A DNA stretch of 64,000 nt from a virus. Positions 7,824 through 16,622 of the stretch are shown here, in pieces. A program made the translations under genes and the position numbers. A model generated the notes under the pieces. That model worked only from the letters and a program-made list of their open reading frames with translations. It searched no databases and was not told where the DNA came from. Location of the stretch: the IMG/VR virus record IMGVR_UViG_3300025314_000001, positions 42,686-106,685 of that record. One strand, given 5' to 3'. Numbering within the stretch: position 1 is the first letter of the stretch; the number at the start of each line of letters is the position of its first letter.

Positions 7824-8603
7824 CAGATTCGCAAACGCGTTACCCACAACCTCTTGCGGGGTGCGCTTTTCACCTGCAGCTGGCGGGAGTCCAGCGCGTT
7901 GTCCCGGCTTCTCGCCGGATCCCGAAGCCCCGACAGGGGGCAGGTACAGTTTCGCCTCTGGCGTCTTGATCCAGGATGAGAGGCCCTGAGTTAACGGGAG
8001 TTCTCCCTTCTCGGGGTCCTTGTAAACGAGCGTTTCTCCGTCTTCGGAGTAACCGATGCGCTTCTTGCCGTCGTAGAGGAACAGCTCCGCCGCTTCGGCG
8101 GCCTCTTCCGCGGTGATGCCGTTCTTGCCGAGTTCCTTGCGGAGGGCTTGCCGCAGGTTGAGCTCGGTCCGGGCTTTCTTCTCGGCGTCGCGCTGTTGCT
8201 CAGCCGACTTGAACTTCGTGTCGAGCTCGGTGCTATGCTTGGTCAGCAAAGCGATCTGCTTCTTGAGCTCGATGACTTGTGGATCGTCGGGCTTCTCGCC
8301 CTGCTTACCCTTGAGCTCCTTGCCCTTCGTTTCGTCCTCTTCGGCTCGCTGGGTCGGCTGAAGTTCGGACCTCAACTTCGCTTCGAACGCATCGAAGGTC
8401 GGCTTCAAGGACTCGCCCACGGCAGACCCAATTCCTGCAGTGAGCTCCTTCTTGAGCCGCGTACCGAGGCCCGTGATCATCTCGGTTTGCTGAACTTGGA
8501 ATCCCTCGAATCGCTTCCCGATGTCGTCGTTCAGCGTCTTGAGGTCATCGGTTCCTAGAACTTCGTGCTCGTTTCCAAACGCATCCTTGATCTTGACGGT
8601 CAT
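7812..8603 (-). CDS. capsid scaffolding protein
   Basis: 263 residues, highly charged. It has a long central coiled coil (roughly residues 85-160, V-I-E-L-K-K-Q-I-A-L-L-T onward) and a Pro/Gly-rich C-terminal part ending VVGNAFANLLGQ. The gene immediately precedes the major capsid gene in transcription order. Small coiled-coil proteins in this place act as internal scaffolds in procapsid assembly. No protease domain is seen, so the scaffold is probably of the non-autoproteolytic type or is processed by another enzyme. Confidence 0.75.
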   Translation of the reverse strand: MTVKIKDAFGNEHEVLGTDDLKTLNDDIGKRFEGFQVQQTEMITGLGTRLKKELTAGIGSAVGESLKPTFDAFEAKLRSELQPTQRAEEDETKGKELKGKQGEKPDDPQVIELKKQIALLTKHSTELDTKFKSAEQQRDAEKKARTELNLRQALRKELGKNGITAEEAAEAAELFLYDGKKRIGYSEDGETLVYKDPEKGELPLTQGLSSWIKTPEAKLYLPPVGASGSGEKPGQRAGLPPAAGEKRTPQEVVGNAFANLLGQ

Positions 8604-8681
8604 GTGCCATTCACCTTGTCGGTGCCCTGGGATGGAAAACGACGTCCCAGCCGCGTCGCTCGGCTGCTGTTAACCCGTGCT

Positions 8682-8703
8682 CACTCGTTGCCGCGAACGA
8701 GTG
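8682..8703 (-). terminator. intergenic hairpin
   Basis: CACTCGTT (8682-8689) pairs perfectly with AACGAGTG (8696-8703) across a 6-nt loop. It lies in the gap (8604-8740) downstream of the terminase-like ATPase gene. A closely similar hairpin with the same flank (GCTCACTCG...CGAGTG, then a G-run) lies at 9389-9410 on the other side of that gene. Confidence 0.5.
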
Positions 8704-8740
8704 CGGGGGTGACTTTTTGTTGGCCGCCTTACGCCGGGGC

Positions 8741-9349
8741 CTAAACTGGGCGCTCTACGCCAAGGATCGGATTCAGGTACTCCGAGGCTCTGCGTTTCGG
8801 TCGCTCACTGACTACTGAGGTCAGGTAAATCGAATTCGCGGGCTGTGCGAGCTCGTACTCGATCCAGTCCGGCAACGGCTCGAACAGGCGCTCCTTTTCC
8901 ACGGAAGCGACAATGCGCGCTGGGGCCGTTGGAAGGTCACGTAAACGATCCACAATCTGCTTGTACTGTTCTCTCGTGAACCTGGTCAGATGATCGAATG
9001 CCACGATGTTGAGCTCGAGCCCGCAAAGCTCGTTTCCGGTTTCTACGACTTTGCCAATGAACGTGCCCCCATCGGGGAACACGAACATCGGGAAAGGATC
9101 ACGTCGGAATGAGTACTTCACCCACTCGAATGCTTCGGTCGCCTGCCCCACCAGGAACTGTAAGTGGTGCGGATTGGTTGACACGAGCGCCGCGCGGTAG
9201 CTGCTGCCGTATCCCCTTCGCAGCCTGCTCGCCATGACGGACAGAAGCCCCATCGTCTTTCCGGTGGCACGCGGACCGACAATGAAGCTCTGACGGGACT
9301 TACTCTCGATGAGCGCCTGCTGGTGAGGATATGGGTGGAAGTTGAACAT
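8741..9349 (-). CDS. truncated terminase-like ATPase paralogue with altered Walker B
   Basis: 202 residues from the ATG at 9347-9349; a GTG 42 nt upstream has no ribosome site. Walker A is IVGPRATGKT. The Walker B strand reads L-N-I-V-A-F-D-H-L-T-R-F-T-R-E-Q-Y, which aligns with I-N-L-L-I-F-D-E-L-T-H-F-T-E-Q-Q-Y of the large terminase in this same window. It is thus a terminase ATPase relative in which the catalytic Glu after Asp is His, and the C-terminal nuclease domain is absent. It may bind but poorly hydrolyse ATP, perhaps as a packaging regulator. It is flanked by two near-identical hairpins, which hints at insertion as a cassette. Confidence 0.7.
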   Translation of the reverse strand: MFNFHPYPHQQALIESKSRQSFIVGPRATGKTMGLLSVMASRLRRGYGSSYRAALVSTNPHHLQFLVGQATEAFEWVKYSFRRDPFPMFVFPDGGTFIGKVVETGNELCGLELNIVAFDHLTRFTREQYKQIVDRLRDLPTAPARIVASVEKERLFEPLPDWIEYELAQPANSIYLTSVVSERPKRRASEYLNPILGVERPV

Positions 9350-9388
9350 GGTTCTTTTGTAGATCTGGCGGCTTGTGCTGACCGGGCT

Positions 9389-9410
9389 CACTCGCGGCCG
9401 CGGGCGAGTG
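9389..9410 (-). terminator. intergenic hairpin, second copy
   Basis: CACTCGC (9389-9395) pairs with GCGAGTG (9404-9410). Flanking sequence and arms resemble the hairpin at 8682-8703. It lies just downstream of the Bro/HNH-like gene in transcription direction. Confidence 0.45.
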
Positions 9411-9418
9411 GCGGGGAC

Positions 9419-10285
9419 CTAAGCGCTGAAGAGCGGTCCGCTGCTGGCGCTTCGTCGCCGGTGATACGTCTTGAACTCTGCCTGTCTCTCTTCGCGGAAT
9501 ACCGGAGACTTCAGACGCTCATTGCATTCCGGGCAGACTGGCCACGTCGCGACCAGACTCGCATCAGAGACCTTGAAGTTGTGGTCGATGTGGCCAACGA
9601 ATCGTCCCTCTGTGAACAGGTCTACCCCTCCGCAGCAAGGGCATTTTCCGCCTGACGCATAGAGATAGTCCAAGTGCAGCTTCTGGGTCAGCTTGGAAGG
9701 GTTCTTACGCTTCGCGTCGAGGCACCGGAGATTGGACTCTTTGAGTCCGTCTACGTCGGTTCTCAGCCGCGCAAGTTCATGTCCCTGCCGATGTTGCTCG
9801 TCCTGAATGGTTGCCAGAACCGGACCGATCCTTCGCGCAGTAGCTTCCCCAATCATCTCGCATGACTCGGGGGCCAGCCGGACCATGGCCTCTGATGCCT
9901 CTTGCCCAAGCTTCCCCCGTCGCACAGCTTTGAGGGTTCTAGCGAACTCCTGCCGGAGAACCTTTGCCGTGTCCGATCGGACCCGCATAATGACTAGGTA
10001 GACTGCCTCTTCTGGCAGGTAGCATTCGTCGAAGTCGTAGATTCGCTGACCATCGCTTCCTGGATGGCCGGTTCTTTGGCGTCCGGATTCTGGACGCCAA
10101 AGAACCCCGCAAATTTCACTATCTGCCTCCAGTTCTCGGACCGCAGACCGGACCTTTCGTGGCTCTCTTCCGAGCTTCTCGGCTAAGGCCGTGCCAGAGA
10201 CCCAGTACTCGACGTCTCCATCCAGTTCACGAGGCAGGAAGGCCCATCCATCACGCAGTACCAGTGCGGAGTTAGGTTCGTTCAT
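9419..10285 (-). CDS. Bro/antirepressor-like N-domain with C-terminal HNH-like zinc region
   Basis: 288 residues from the ATG at 10283-10285, chosen for GGGAAG just upstream. Residues 1-110 carry VEYWVSGTALAEKLGR and R-K-V-R-S-A-V-R-E-L, an HTH typical of phage regulatory or antirepressor proteins, then L-P-E-E-A-V-Y-L-V-I-M-R-V-R-S, a Bro-like strand-helix. The C-terminal part has C-P-C-C-G, then G-H-I-D-H-N and C-P-E-C-N, an HNH-like Cys4/His arrangement. It may be a DNA-binding nuclease or mobile regulatory gene inserted in the head module. Confidence 0.55.
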   Translation of the reverse strand: MNEPNSALVLRDGWAFLPRELDGDVEYWVSGTALAEKLGREPRKVRSAVRELEADSEICGVLWRPESGRQRTGHPGSDGQRIYDFDECYLPEEAVYLVIMRVRSDTAKVLRQEFARTLKAVRRGKLGQEASEAMVRLAPESCEMIGEATARRIGPVLATIQDEQHRQGHELARLRTDVDGLKESNLRCLDAKRKNPSKLTQKLHLDYLYASGGKCPCCGGVDLFTEGRFVGHIDHNFKVSDASLVATWPVCPECNERLKSPVFREERQAEFKTYHRRRSASSGPLFSA

Positions 10286-10301
10286 TACGCTTCCCAAAAA
10301 G

Positions 10302-10320
10302 CCGGGCGTCCGTCGCCCGG
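10302..10320 (-). terminator. intergenic hairpin
   Basis: CCGGGCG (10302-10308) pairs with CGCCCGG (10314-10320) across a 5-nt loop, upstream of the Bro/HNH-like gene. On the minus strand the left arm is followed by CTTTTTGG, a short T-run, making this the best rho-independent terminator candidate in the module. Confidence 0.6.
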
Positions 10321-10461
10321 GGTAGAATCGCCGCTATTCACCGCGTCCGTTGGGGTTCGGGCTCGGCTAGGCCAGCGGCGTGGCCCGTAGTGTTAGCGTC
10401 CCAGCCCCTGAGAGATCCTCGGCGCCAGAGTTCCTGCGCTTGAAGCGGGAACCGGCCGTGT

Positions 10462-11007
10462 CTACTCAGCAGCGTCGGCGAGCGGCTCCGGACTCGGTGC
10501 CCGGCATTCCGGTGACAAACCAAACGTGTCGTCTATTTTCGACCCCAAAAACCCGACACGAATCAGCGCAGATTGCTGGTGCTTGGTCAGCTCTGTGAGC
10601 TCCACTTGGAGCTTCCCGACCTTGTCGTCCCACGATCGTTTCTGCGACATCTGGTCCTCTAGCAGGGCCCAGATTTCTGCTAGCTCAGAGAGCTTTTGCC
10701 CCCAAGAGTTACGATGCTGCTCTAGTTTACCGATAACATCCCCAGCCCACTGGATTCCCGTCTCCAAAGACGTGCAATCTCTCTGTATCGTGTAAGTTCC
10801 CCCTGGACGTTGGTTCAACACCACAGCAACGGTTACTTTGCACTTGTTCGTGTGAATCGACATCATGCTTCGGATGTCGCCGGGGTCATATTTGTCGGAA
10901 CTCCAGTTCCAATAAGCGCTTACACCACCGTGGTTCCACGTGCATACCCTCCAGGTTCTACCTTGGTGTGCTTGCTGTTCTTCGTGGATGATGCTGTTCT
11001 CGGACAT
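10462..11007 (-). CDS. hypothetical protein with C-terminal coiled coil
   Basis: 181 residues from ATG at 11005-11007, preceded by CAGGAGA about 7 nt upstream. The N-terminal half has Trp-rich strands (RTWRVCTWNHGG, WNWSSDKYDPG). The second half is a helical segment with heptads (GKLQVELTELTKHQQ). It lies downstream of the MuF-like gene in the virion operon. No family was recognised. Confidence 0.5.
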   Translation of the reverse strand: MSENSIIHEEQQAHQGRTWRVCTWNHGGVSAYWNWSSDKYDPGDIRSMMSIHTNKCKVTVAVVLNQRPGGTYTIQRDCTSLETGIQWAGDVIGKLEQHRNSWGQKLSELAEIWALLEDQMSQKRSWDDKVGKLQVELTELTKHQQSALIRVGFLGSKIDDTFGLSPECRAPSPEPLADAAE

Positions 11008-11045
11008 AGACTTCTCCTGTTTACCCGTCGCCAAACGGGCATGAA

Positions 11046-12287
11046 TCACTCTCGTTTTCCCCGCGGACCCGGAGGAGGGTAGAGCCTCGGGCGGGTCGCT
11101 CCCGCGCTCGACCGGAAACGGCTGCCCCTGCCGGCGGGCTTCTGCATGTCGTTCAGCCGCTTCAGAAGCGCTTCCGGGCTGCTCTGCCGCACGCCGGGGC
11201 GAATACCCTGTGGCCCTTGCGTAACGGCCCTGATGTAACGGAGGGCGCTTCGGTCCTGGATCTGGAAGACGTTGACAGGGTTGGTCGCCGCCAGCGCGTT
11301 GCGCGCTTCCGGTGTCATCCTTCCCCGTGGAGAGCGCGCCCCAATGAGTTCTCGGAGCTCAGCCTTGATCTCGCCGTAGTCGACCTGGAGCCCCGGGAGC
11401 CGGCGCCGCATCGCCTCGGGGATGACCATGCTCACGACGGCGCACCGGCAGCGGTTGTGCAGTGGTACTTGGGCGTCTTCGTCGAATGGCTTGTCAAACG
11501 GGACCATCTGGGCATCGAGTCTCCAGCAGACCGCGCAGGTCCGACCGTCCAGGAACGCCGACCAGACCTTGAAGGTCATGGCGGTCCAGCCCCATGGGAG
11601 GCCGATGTCCGAGTCGGTGACCTCGTCGACCCGGGGTCGTGTTCGTCGGGCTGCCTCGTCCCGGAGCCGAGATATCTCGCCCCAGGCGCTTCGGTGCTCG
11701 TGGCCGTAGGCCTCGAAGGCCTGGTAGCTCGCGTGCCCCACGAGCTTGTCGGAGAGCGTTCCGCCGGCGCGCTTCAGCGCTTCCTCGAGTCGCCCCCCGT
11801 CGCGCCCCCAAAGCGAGGTCCCGAGCATCATTGCGCTCGCCCACTGCGACACCGCGGAGCCGGTGGCGATCGTTGCGGCGAGCTCGTCGACCTGTACCGC
11901 CTCCCAGACCTTGGGGGCCGCTGGGATCGTCCAGCCGAATCCCTTGGCCTTCCCGTAGGCCCCGACGATGGCCAGCTCGGACGCTACCTGACCCTGGGCG
12001 AGGTCGCGGGCCGCCATCCGGCCCCGGGTCGTAGCCTCCCAGAACTGGTCTTCGAGCTGCCCGGTCTCCTGGTGGATGGCCTGGCGAAGGAACCGCTGGG
12101 ACTCGTCGGCGTCTCGCGTCTTGGCCCGGCGCCGGTTCGCCTCGATGAGCCTCCCCGTCGCTGCCTGCGTCGCCTCGGTCATCATGCCGAGGCTGACCGC
12201 CTCAGCGGCGACGACCCGTTGAATTGCGTCCCGGTGCTGAGCCAGCAGACGCTTTCGGGTTTCCTCGCTCAGTACCTTCGGCGGCAT
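11046..12287 (-). CDS. minor head protein, MuF/SPP1 gp7-like
   Basis: 413 residues from ATG 12285-12287 (a longer upstream reading is very Arg/Lys-rich and overlaps portal). The diagnostic MuF-C motif is clear: D-G-R-T-C-A-V-C-W-R-L-D, then V-P-L-H-N-R-C-R-C-A-V. The N-terminal half is a long helical region. SPP1 gp7/MuF proteins associate with the portal and are injected or needed for efficient DNA delivery. The gene overlaps the 3' end of the portal gene (12202-12287) in another frame. Confidence 0.8.
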   Translation of the reverse strand: MPPKVLSEETRKRLLAQHRDAIQRVVAAEAVSLGMMTEATQAATGRLIEANRRRAKTRDADESQRFLRQAIHQETGQLEDQFWEATTRGRMAARDLAQGQVASELAIVGAYGKAKGFGWTIPAAPKVWEAVQVDELAATIATGSAVSQWASAMMLGTSLWGRDGGRLEEALKRAGGTLSDKLVGHASYQAFEAYGHEHRSAWGEISRLRDEAARRTRPRVDEVTDSDIGLPWGWTAMTFKVWSAFLDGRTCAVCWRLDAQMVPFDKPFDEDAQVPLHNRCRCAVVSMVIPEAMRRRLPGLQVDYGEIKAELRELIGARSPRGRMTPEARNALAATNPVNVFQIQDRSALRYIRAVTQGPQGIRPGVRQSSPEALLKRLNDMQKPAGRGSRFRSSAGATRPRLYPPPGPRGKRE

Positions 12288-13911
12288 TTCGCGGCTTTTC
12301 CTCTTCGAGCTCTTCGTTGCCCTCTTCCGTCCCCTCTTCTCCCGCTCGGAGCGCAGCCTCACGAAGCGCGTCGGTCATGGCCTGGTTCTCGTCGATCCCT
12401 TCGTCGATTTCCTTCTGAATCTGCACCCGCGTCTCGGGCGAGCAGTGCGGGACCAGGGACAGTGCCAGACTGGTCTTGTACTCTTTTTGGAATGTGCTCG
12501 ACGGGATCGGAATCGTCTCCACCGTCAGTGCTTCATCGACCAATTCTCCGCGCTCGTTTAGCCGGAACTTCGAGCACCCGTACACGGCCCAGACGACTGC
12601 TTCTCTGCGCGCATCACTGAGACAGCTGTAGACCTCTTTGGTGGCACGGCGAACGAACTTCCCGAGCGCACCCAAGACCTTCTCGGCTGACGACGAATCC
12701 TCTTTTTTGCTCTCCCCGGAGCGTCCGACCGTGGACGCCGTGTTGGGCAGCGATAGCGCCATCGCCGTTACGGTCAGGTAGATCTCTTCCTTGAGACTTT
12801 GGAGGCTCTTGTCGGCAATACTGAAGGCGTTCCCGCTCGGACTGGCATAGCCGATCTCATCCTTGTCCCCGATGGGTACGATGCCTTTCTCAAGTAAGGC
12901 CTGTAGGGTCTTTTCTCCGCGCTTCTCGTCCTCTCCGGTGGCACTCGGAAGTGCTTCTCCGACTCCTCGGACTTCCGAACCCTGTCGATACCACGGGATT
13001 TCGATCAGATTCCTGCCTATCGCACCGAAGAGATCGGAGCGCCGCTGGAAGTGCTCTTCGGCTAACGCTCCGATCTTATTGCCCGCCCAAAGCCCATCCG
13101 GTAGCTCAAGCACTACGATCGGAATGCGATTAAACGAGGTCGTTCCCTCACCCACCTGGAACATGATCTCGTTGTCGCCGATGGGATCTCCGATCTTGTG
13201 GAGTTTTGACTCGAGCACCACGAACTTGGCAACCCCGCCCTCCATGTACCAGCACTTGAATCGGCACTTGTACTCGGTGCGCTCGTTCCAAGGGTCAAGG
13301 CGCTCGATGAGTTTGCGCATCGTGATGGCCCATAGCCACTTGCCATCATCTCCGATTCGCCAATCCAAGAGCTCTTGCTGGTCCAGTCCCTCGTCCCAGC
13401 AATACCCGCGCCCCGCCCCCGTCTTCTCTTCTTGGGCCCGGTTCGTGATCTCTGCGCCAACAGGGGGGAAGTCGAGATAGATGACGCCACGCTTGAAGAG
13501 CAGCGCCTGCGTCACGATGCGGCGCATCACTTCTGCGAAAGGGCTTCCGGCTCGGTCCGCGTCGTTTGCGAAGTCTGGCCAGAATGCCTTGTCCGGTAGC
13601 TCCCCCGGAGTGTTCGGGTCTTTGGCGTCCCCCGCTGCGGTTACCGAAAGCTCTTCCTCGAAAAGCGCCGCGACCAAGTAGTCGACGACCTGGCCAAAGT
13701 AGTTGATGTACGAGACGCGCTGAATCCGGTACTCGTAAGTCTGCTGCGTCTCGTTGATCGCTTTCTCGATGAATTTTCGCGCCTGCTCCTTGAGCTCATA
13801 CCCGCCCTTGTAGAGCAAGCGGATGCGCTGCCAGATCTCCGGCTTGTTCTCCGGATTCTGCTGCGACAGCTTCTTGAAGCCGACGCTGGAAACAGACTCG
13901 GCGAAGGCCAT
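12202..13911 (-). CDS. portal protein
   Basis: 569 residues. The position between terminase and MuF and the overall pattern (helical N-terminus with YINYFGQVVDYLVAALFE, a central wing with F-N-R-I-P-I-V-V-L-E-L-P, stem helices with H-F-Q-R-R-S-D-L-F-G-A and I-P-W-Y-R-Q-G, acidic low-complexity tail) match portal proteins of the family seen in large siphoviruses and myoviruses. Portals form the dodecameric DNA gate at one capsid vertex and dock terminase. Confidence 0.8.
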   Translation of the reverse strand: MAFAESVSSVGFKKLSQQNPENKPEIWQRIRLLYKGGYELKEQARKFIEKAINETQQTYEYRIQRVSYINYFGQVVDYLVAALFEEELSVTAAGDAKDPNTPGELPDKAFWPDFANDADRAGSPFAEVMRRIVTQALLFKRGVIYLDFPPVGAEITNRAQEEKTGAGRGYCWDEGLDQQELLDWRIGDDGKWLWAITMRKLIERLDPWNERTEYKCRFKCWYMEGGVAKFVVLESKLHKIGDPIGDNEIMFQVGEGTTSFNRIPIVVLELPDGLWAGNKIGALAEEHFQRRSDLFGAIGRNLIEIPWYRQGSEVRGVGEALPSATGEDEKRGEKTLQALLEKGIVPIGDKDEIGYASPSGNAFSIADKSLQSLKEEIYLTVTAMALSLPNTASTVGRSGESKKEDSSSAEKVLGALGKFVRRATKEVYSCLSDARREAVVWAVYGCSKFRLNERGELVDEALTVETIPIPSSTFQKEYKTSLALSLVPHCSPETRVQIQKEIDEGIDENQAMTDALREAALRAGEEGTEEGNEELEEEKPRNAAEGTERGNPKASAGSAPGRNSTGRRR

Positions 13912-13914
13912 CGA

Positions 13915-14547
13915 TTACCACTGCACGCCGAGGCCAGTCGGGGCTCCGGTGGCGGTTCCGTTCGTCACCCCCACCGAAAGGCCCAGGGTCGTCCCGACGC
14001 CCGCAGCGCTGAACGCAACGACCTCCACCGCTGCGGCCGTCCCGTGGGCGCGCCCGGTCAGAACGTACTCGTCGATCACCACGGCTACGAAGGCGTGGGT
14101 TGTGGCCTTGCCCTCTAGTACCAAGACAGCAGCCTGAACCGCCGCGTTGATCCGAGCGGCGACCAGCGCCTGCGTATCGTCCGTCGCTAAGAACGTGACC
14201 ACAACGTCCCCGGTGTCGTAGATCGTTCCTTCGTCGAAACGAAGCGTGACCGTTTCGCCGCCGGCAAAGGTCGGCGTCGTGTCTGCGCTGCTACTCGTGA
14301 CCGTGGCTGCCGTCCCGGTCCCAACGGTCTTCCACGGCCCCATGATTCCGTTGGTGTAGCCCGCTCCCAGCGGGATCGCCTTCGTACCCCGACTATCCGT
14401 CAGGTAGATCGTCGCCTCTGAGTTCGCCCATACCAACGCCGCCGGCTTGCCGCCTCCGCCCTCGGCGACCAAGTCGAGGTCGCTGGCAAGCGACGTGTAG
14501 TACTCGGTAACGATCGGCGAAAGGGCCGCCAGAAGCTTGTTGCTCAT
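13915..14547 (-). CDS. putative virion surface or decoration protein
   Basis: 210 residues, rich in Ala, Thr, Val and Gly with alternating beta strands (EATIYLTD, ETVTLRFDEGTIYDTGDVVVTF, VVAFSAAGVGTTLGLSVGV). There is no signal peptide. It sits between the terminase and portal genes with 3-4 nt gaps. Composition is that of a beta-sandwich virion protein such as a capsid decoration protein. Inference only. Confidence 0.5.
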   Translation of the reverse strand: MSNKLLAALSPIVTEYYTSLASDLDLVAEGGGGKPAALVWANSEATIYLTDSRGTKAIPLGAGYTNGIMGPWKTVGTGTAATVTSSSADTTPTFAGGETVTLRFDEGTIYDTGDVVVTFLATDDTQALVAARINAAVQAAVLVLEGKATTHAFVAVVIDEYVLTGRAHGTAAAVEVVAFSAAGVGTTLGLSVGVTNGTATGAPTGLGVQW

Positions 14548-14551
14548 CGGT

Positions 14552-16189
14552 TCAACTCATGGTCGGCAGAAACCTAGACCGCATCGCCCGGTCACGTTCC
14601 GCCTGTTGGGTGTTGCAGAGTTCGTCGTGCAGGGCCGCCAACGCATCCACGATATCGTCGTGGTCGTCTTTCTTGGGGTCCCCGGTGAACGACAGGACCT
14701 CGTTCAGGAAGACGTCGACCCATTCGCCGTAGAGCTCAGAGTCTTCTCCGGGCACGAATATGTGTCCCCGTTTCCCTTCGATGGGTTTTCCTTCGTCGTC
14801 GGTCGGAACGTTCCAAGTGGATGAGACCGGGGTTGCGCGGACAAGCTTGTCGGCCGTCGCGCGCAGGGCTCTCAGATAGGTTCGGTTGTTGGCGTCACAG
14901 AGGTGCTTTGCGATGAACTGCGCAGTGCCCTTCTCTCCTCCGCCACCGATGTACCATCGGATGATTCCCCGGCGTTCAGTCAGCTTCGCCTTCATCGTCA
15001 GGACGAACGACGTTGCCTCGACCTGCTTTCGCTCCATCCCGACAACGTAGATGTCACTTCCGAAGATGTAGCCGCGGAGCAGCACCGACCAGTCGGATTT
15101 GGTGCCCACCGTGTAGGCGAGGTCGGCGCCGTAGGCGATCGCGTACCCGCCTTCGCTCGGGAGCCTGGTGAAGCGCTGAACTCCATTAAAGAGCGCTCCC
15201 TCGACGGTCTTGACGAGCCAGTTACCGTCGCGGAGCTGAAGGCGCCTGACGCGGTCTGGAATCGACGCAACGCGCGCCCCGTACTTCGGGTCTGCCCTCG
15301 GGTTGTCCGCGAGCATTGCCGGAATGAAGGTCCGCGAAAGTGACTTCGGTGTGCCGTCTGGGTTCAGGACCCGTTCTCGGCAGTAGACCTCGTTCCCTGC
15401 ATCATCGAGGTAGACGTGCCAGATTTCTCCGGGCTTGGCCGGAGGAAGCTGTCCAGCCTCGTCTTTGCGCTCTGTCAGTCCCTGCGCTTTGAAGTTCGGG
15501 TTGAGCCACGCCCCCCAGCGTCGGAAGACCCACTCGTGCCCGTTGCCGCCGGGGTTGGTGGTAGCCCGCACGTAGACCGGGAGTCCAGGACGACTTGATC
15601 GGTTTCGTCCAATGAGGAAGGTGTACTGCTGCTCGGTGAAGTGAGTGAGCTCATCGAAGATCAGAAGGTTGATTTCCCAACCGTCGTAGTTCTTCCAGTC
15701 GTCCTCGTTGTTGCAGTGGCTGAGACTGACCTCGGCACCGCTCGGAAACGTCCACCGATAGTGAGGGCTCTGGACCTTCGTCGCACCGGGGCACACCGCC
15801 GGGTATAAATCCCAGCTCTTGTGAATGAGGTCGTCGAGATCTTTGCTTTGGCGACGCAGGATGAGAGTCCGCATCCCCGGCAGGTGACCCCACTTGAGCG
15901 GGAACGCGACGGATGCGGCGGATTTGCCACCCCCAGCGGCCCCGCCATACAGTACCTCATCGCAATCGATGTCCCAGAAAAGCTCCTGAGGGCTTTTCCC
16001 GTTGTCGTAGGTGGGCCTGCCTTCGACGGGCGGATTCGGATTCCAGACTGCGGAGACGTCAAGCGGAACCGGGTCCGACTCTTCGTCCTCAACCGCCCGC
16101 AGTCTCGCCAGCCTCGCGCCGGCGATCGAGCTCCATGAGGTCTTCGAGGATCCCCTGGAGAATCTTTCTTGCAAGAACCCCTTTGACAT
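14552..16189 (-). CDS. terL: terminase large subunit (ATPase and nuclease)
   Basis: 545 residues. Walker A is Y-G-G-A-A-G-G-G-K-S. Walker B is I-N-L-L-I-F-D-E-L-T-H-F. The coupling motif is A-T-T-N-P-G-G. The RNase-H-like nuclease has its first acid at Y-G-A-D-L-A and the C-terminal acids at D-D-H-D-D-I-V-D-A-L-A. TerL pumps DNA through the portal using ATP and cuts concatemers. It overlaps terS by about 100 nt, so a later non-ATG start is possible, although residues before YGGAAGGG look genuine. Confidence 0.93.
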   Translation of the reverse strand: MSKGFLQERFSRGSSKTSWSSIAGARLARLRAVEDEESDPVPLDVSAVWNPNPPVEGRPTYDNGKSPQELFWDIDCDEVLYGGAAGGGKSAASVAFPLKWGHLPGMRTLILRRQSKDLDDLIHKSWDLYPAVCPGATKVQSPHYRWTFPSGAEVSLSHCNNEDDWKNYDGWEINLLIFDELTHFTEQQYTFLIGRNRSSRPGLPVYVRATTNPGGNGHEWVFRRWGAWLNPNFKAQGLTERKDEAGQLPPAKPGEIWHVYLDDAGNEVYCRERVLNPDGTPKSLSRTFIPAMLADNPRADPKYGARVASIPDRVRRLQLRDGNWLVKTVEGALFNGVQRFTRLPSEGGYAIAYGADLAYTVGTKSDWSVLLRGYIFGSDIYVVGMERKQVEATSFVLTMKAKLTERRGIIRWYIGGGGEKGTAQFIAKHLCDANNRTYLRALRATADKLVRATPVSSTWNVPTDDEGKPIEGKRGHIFVPGEDSELYGEWVDVFLNEVLSFTGDPKKDDHDDIVDALAALHDELCNTQQAERDRAMRSRFLPTMS

Positions 16190-16619
16190 GCTGGTTCAGG
16201 TGCTTTTCGACGATGTCGAGAAACTCCTCTTTCGCTTGCTTGACCTCGACATTGACCTTCTGCCCGTACTTGCCGGGCCTGGTCCGCTCAAGCAGGAAGG
16301 CCAGCGCCGTCCATTGCCCATTACGAATAAGATGTTCGTTGCCGTTGGCGTCGGTGGTGAATGCGTCTTGACCCGCTTTTTGGATGGCTTCGAGCGCCGT
16401 CTGCTCGAACATTGCCTGAGCCTGGTTGACCTTCGTGGCGAAGTCCGTGTAGGCGTTCGTTCTGCCTTCACTCAACGCCTTGTCTCCCCAGCGCTTCCAC
16501 TCGTAGATAAGCTGGCGAGACAGCCCGCATCGCTCAGCTGCTGTGGATAGCGGCATCCCCTTGTTGGCGCAGACGCAAATCTTGTTCGTGGTCTCTGTGT
16601 CGGGTTTCTGTGCTGCCAT
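16089..16619 (-). CDS. terS: terminase small subunit
   Basis: 176 residues. The N-terminal HTH reads G-M-P-L-S-T-A-A-E-R-C-G-L-S-R-Q-L-I-Y-E-W-K-R-W, as in phage small terminases. Next come an oligomerisation helix (FATKVNQAQAMFEQTALEAI), W-T-A-L-A-F-L-L-E-R and R-P-G-K-Y-G. TerS recognises the packaging site and regulates TerL, which lies directly downstream. Confidence 0.85.
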   Translation of the reverse strand: MAAQKPDTETTNKICVCANKGMPLSTAAERCGLSRQLIYEWKRWGDKALSEGRTNAYTDFATKVNQAQAMFEQTALEAIQKAGQDAFTTDANGNEHLIRNGQWTALAFLLERTRPGKYGQKVNVEVKQAKEEFLDIVEKHLNQHVKGVLARKILQGILEDLMELDRRREAGETAGG

Positions 16620-16622
16620 GGA

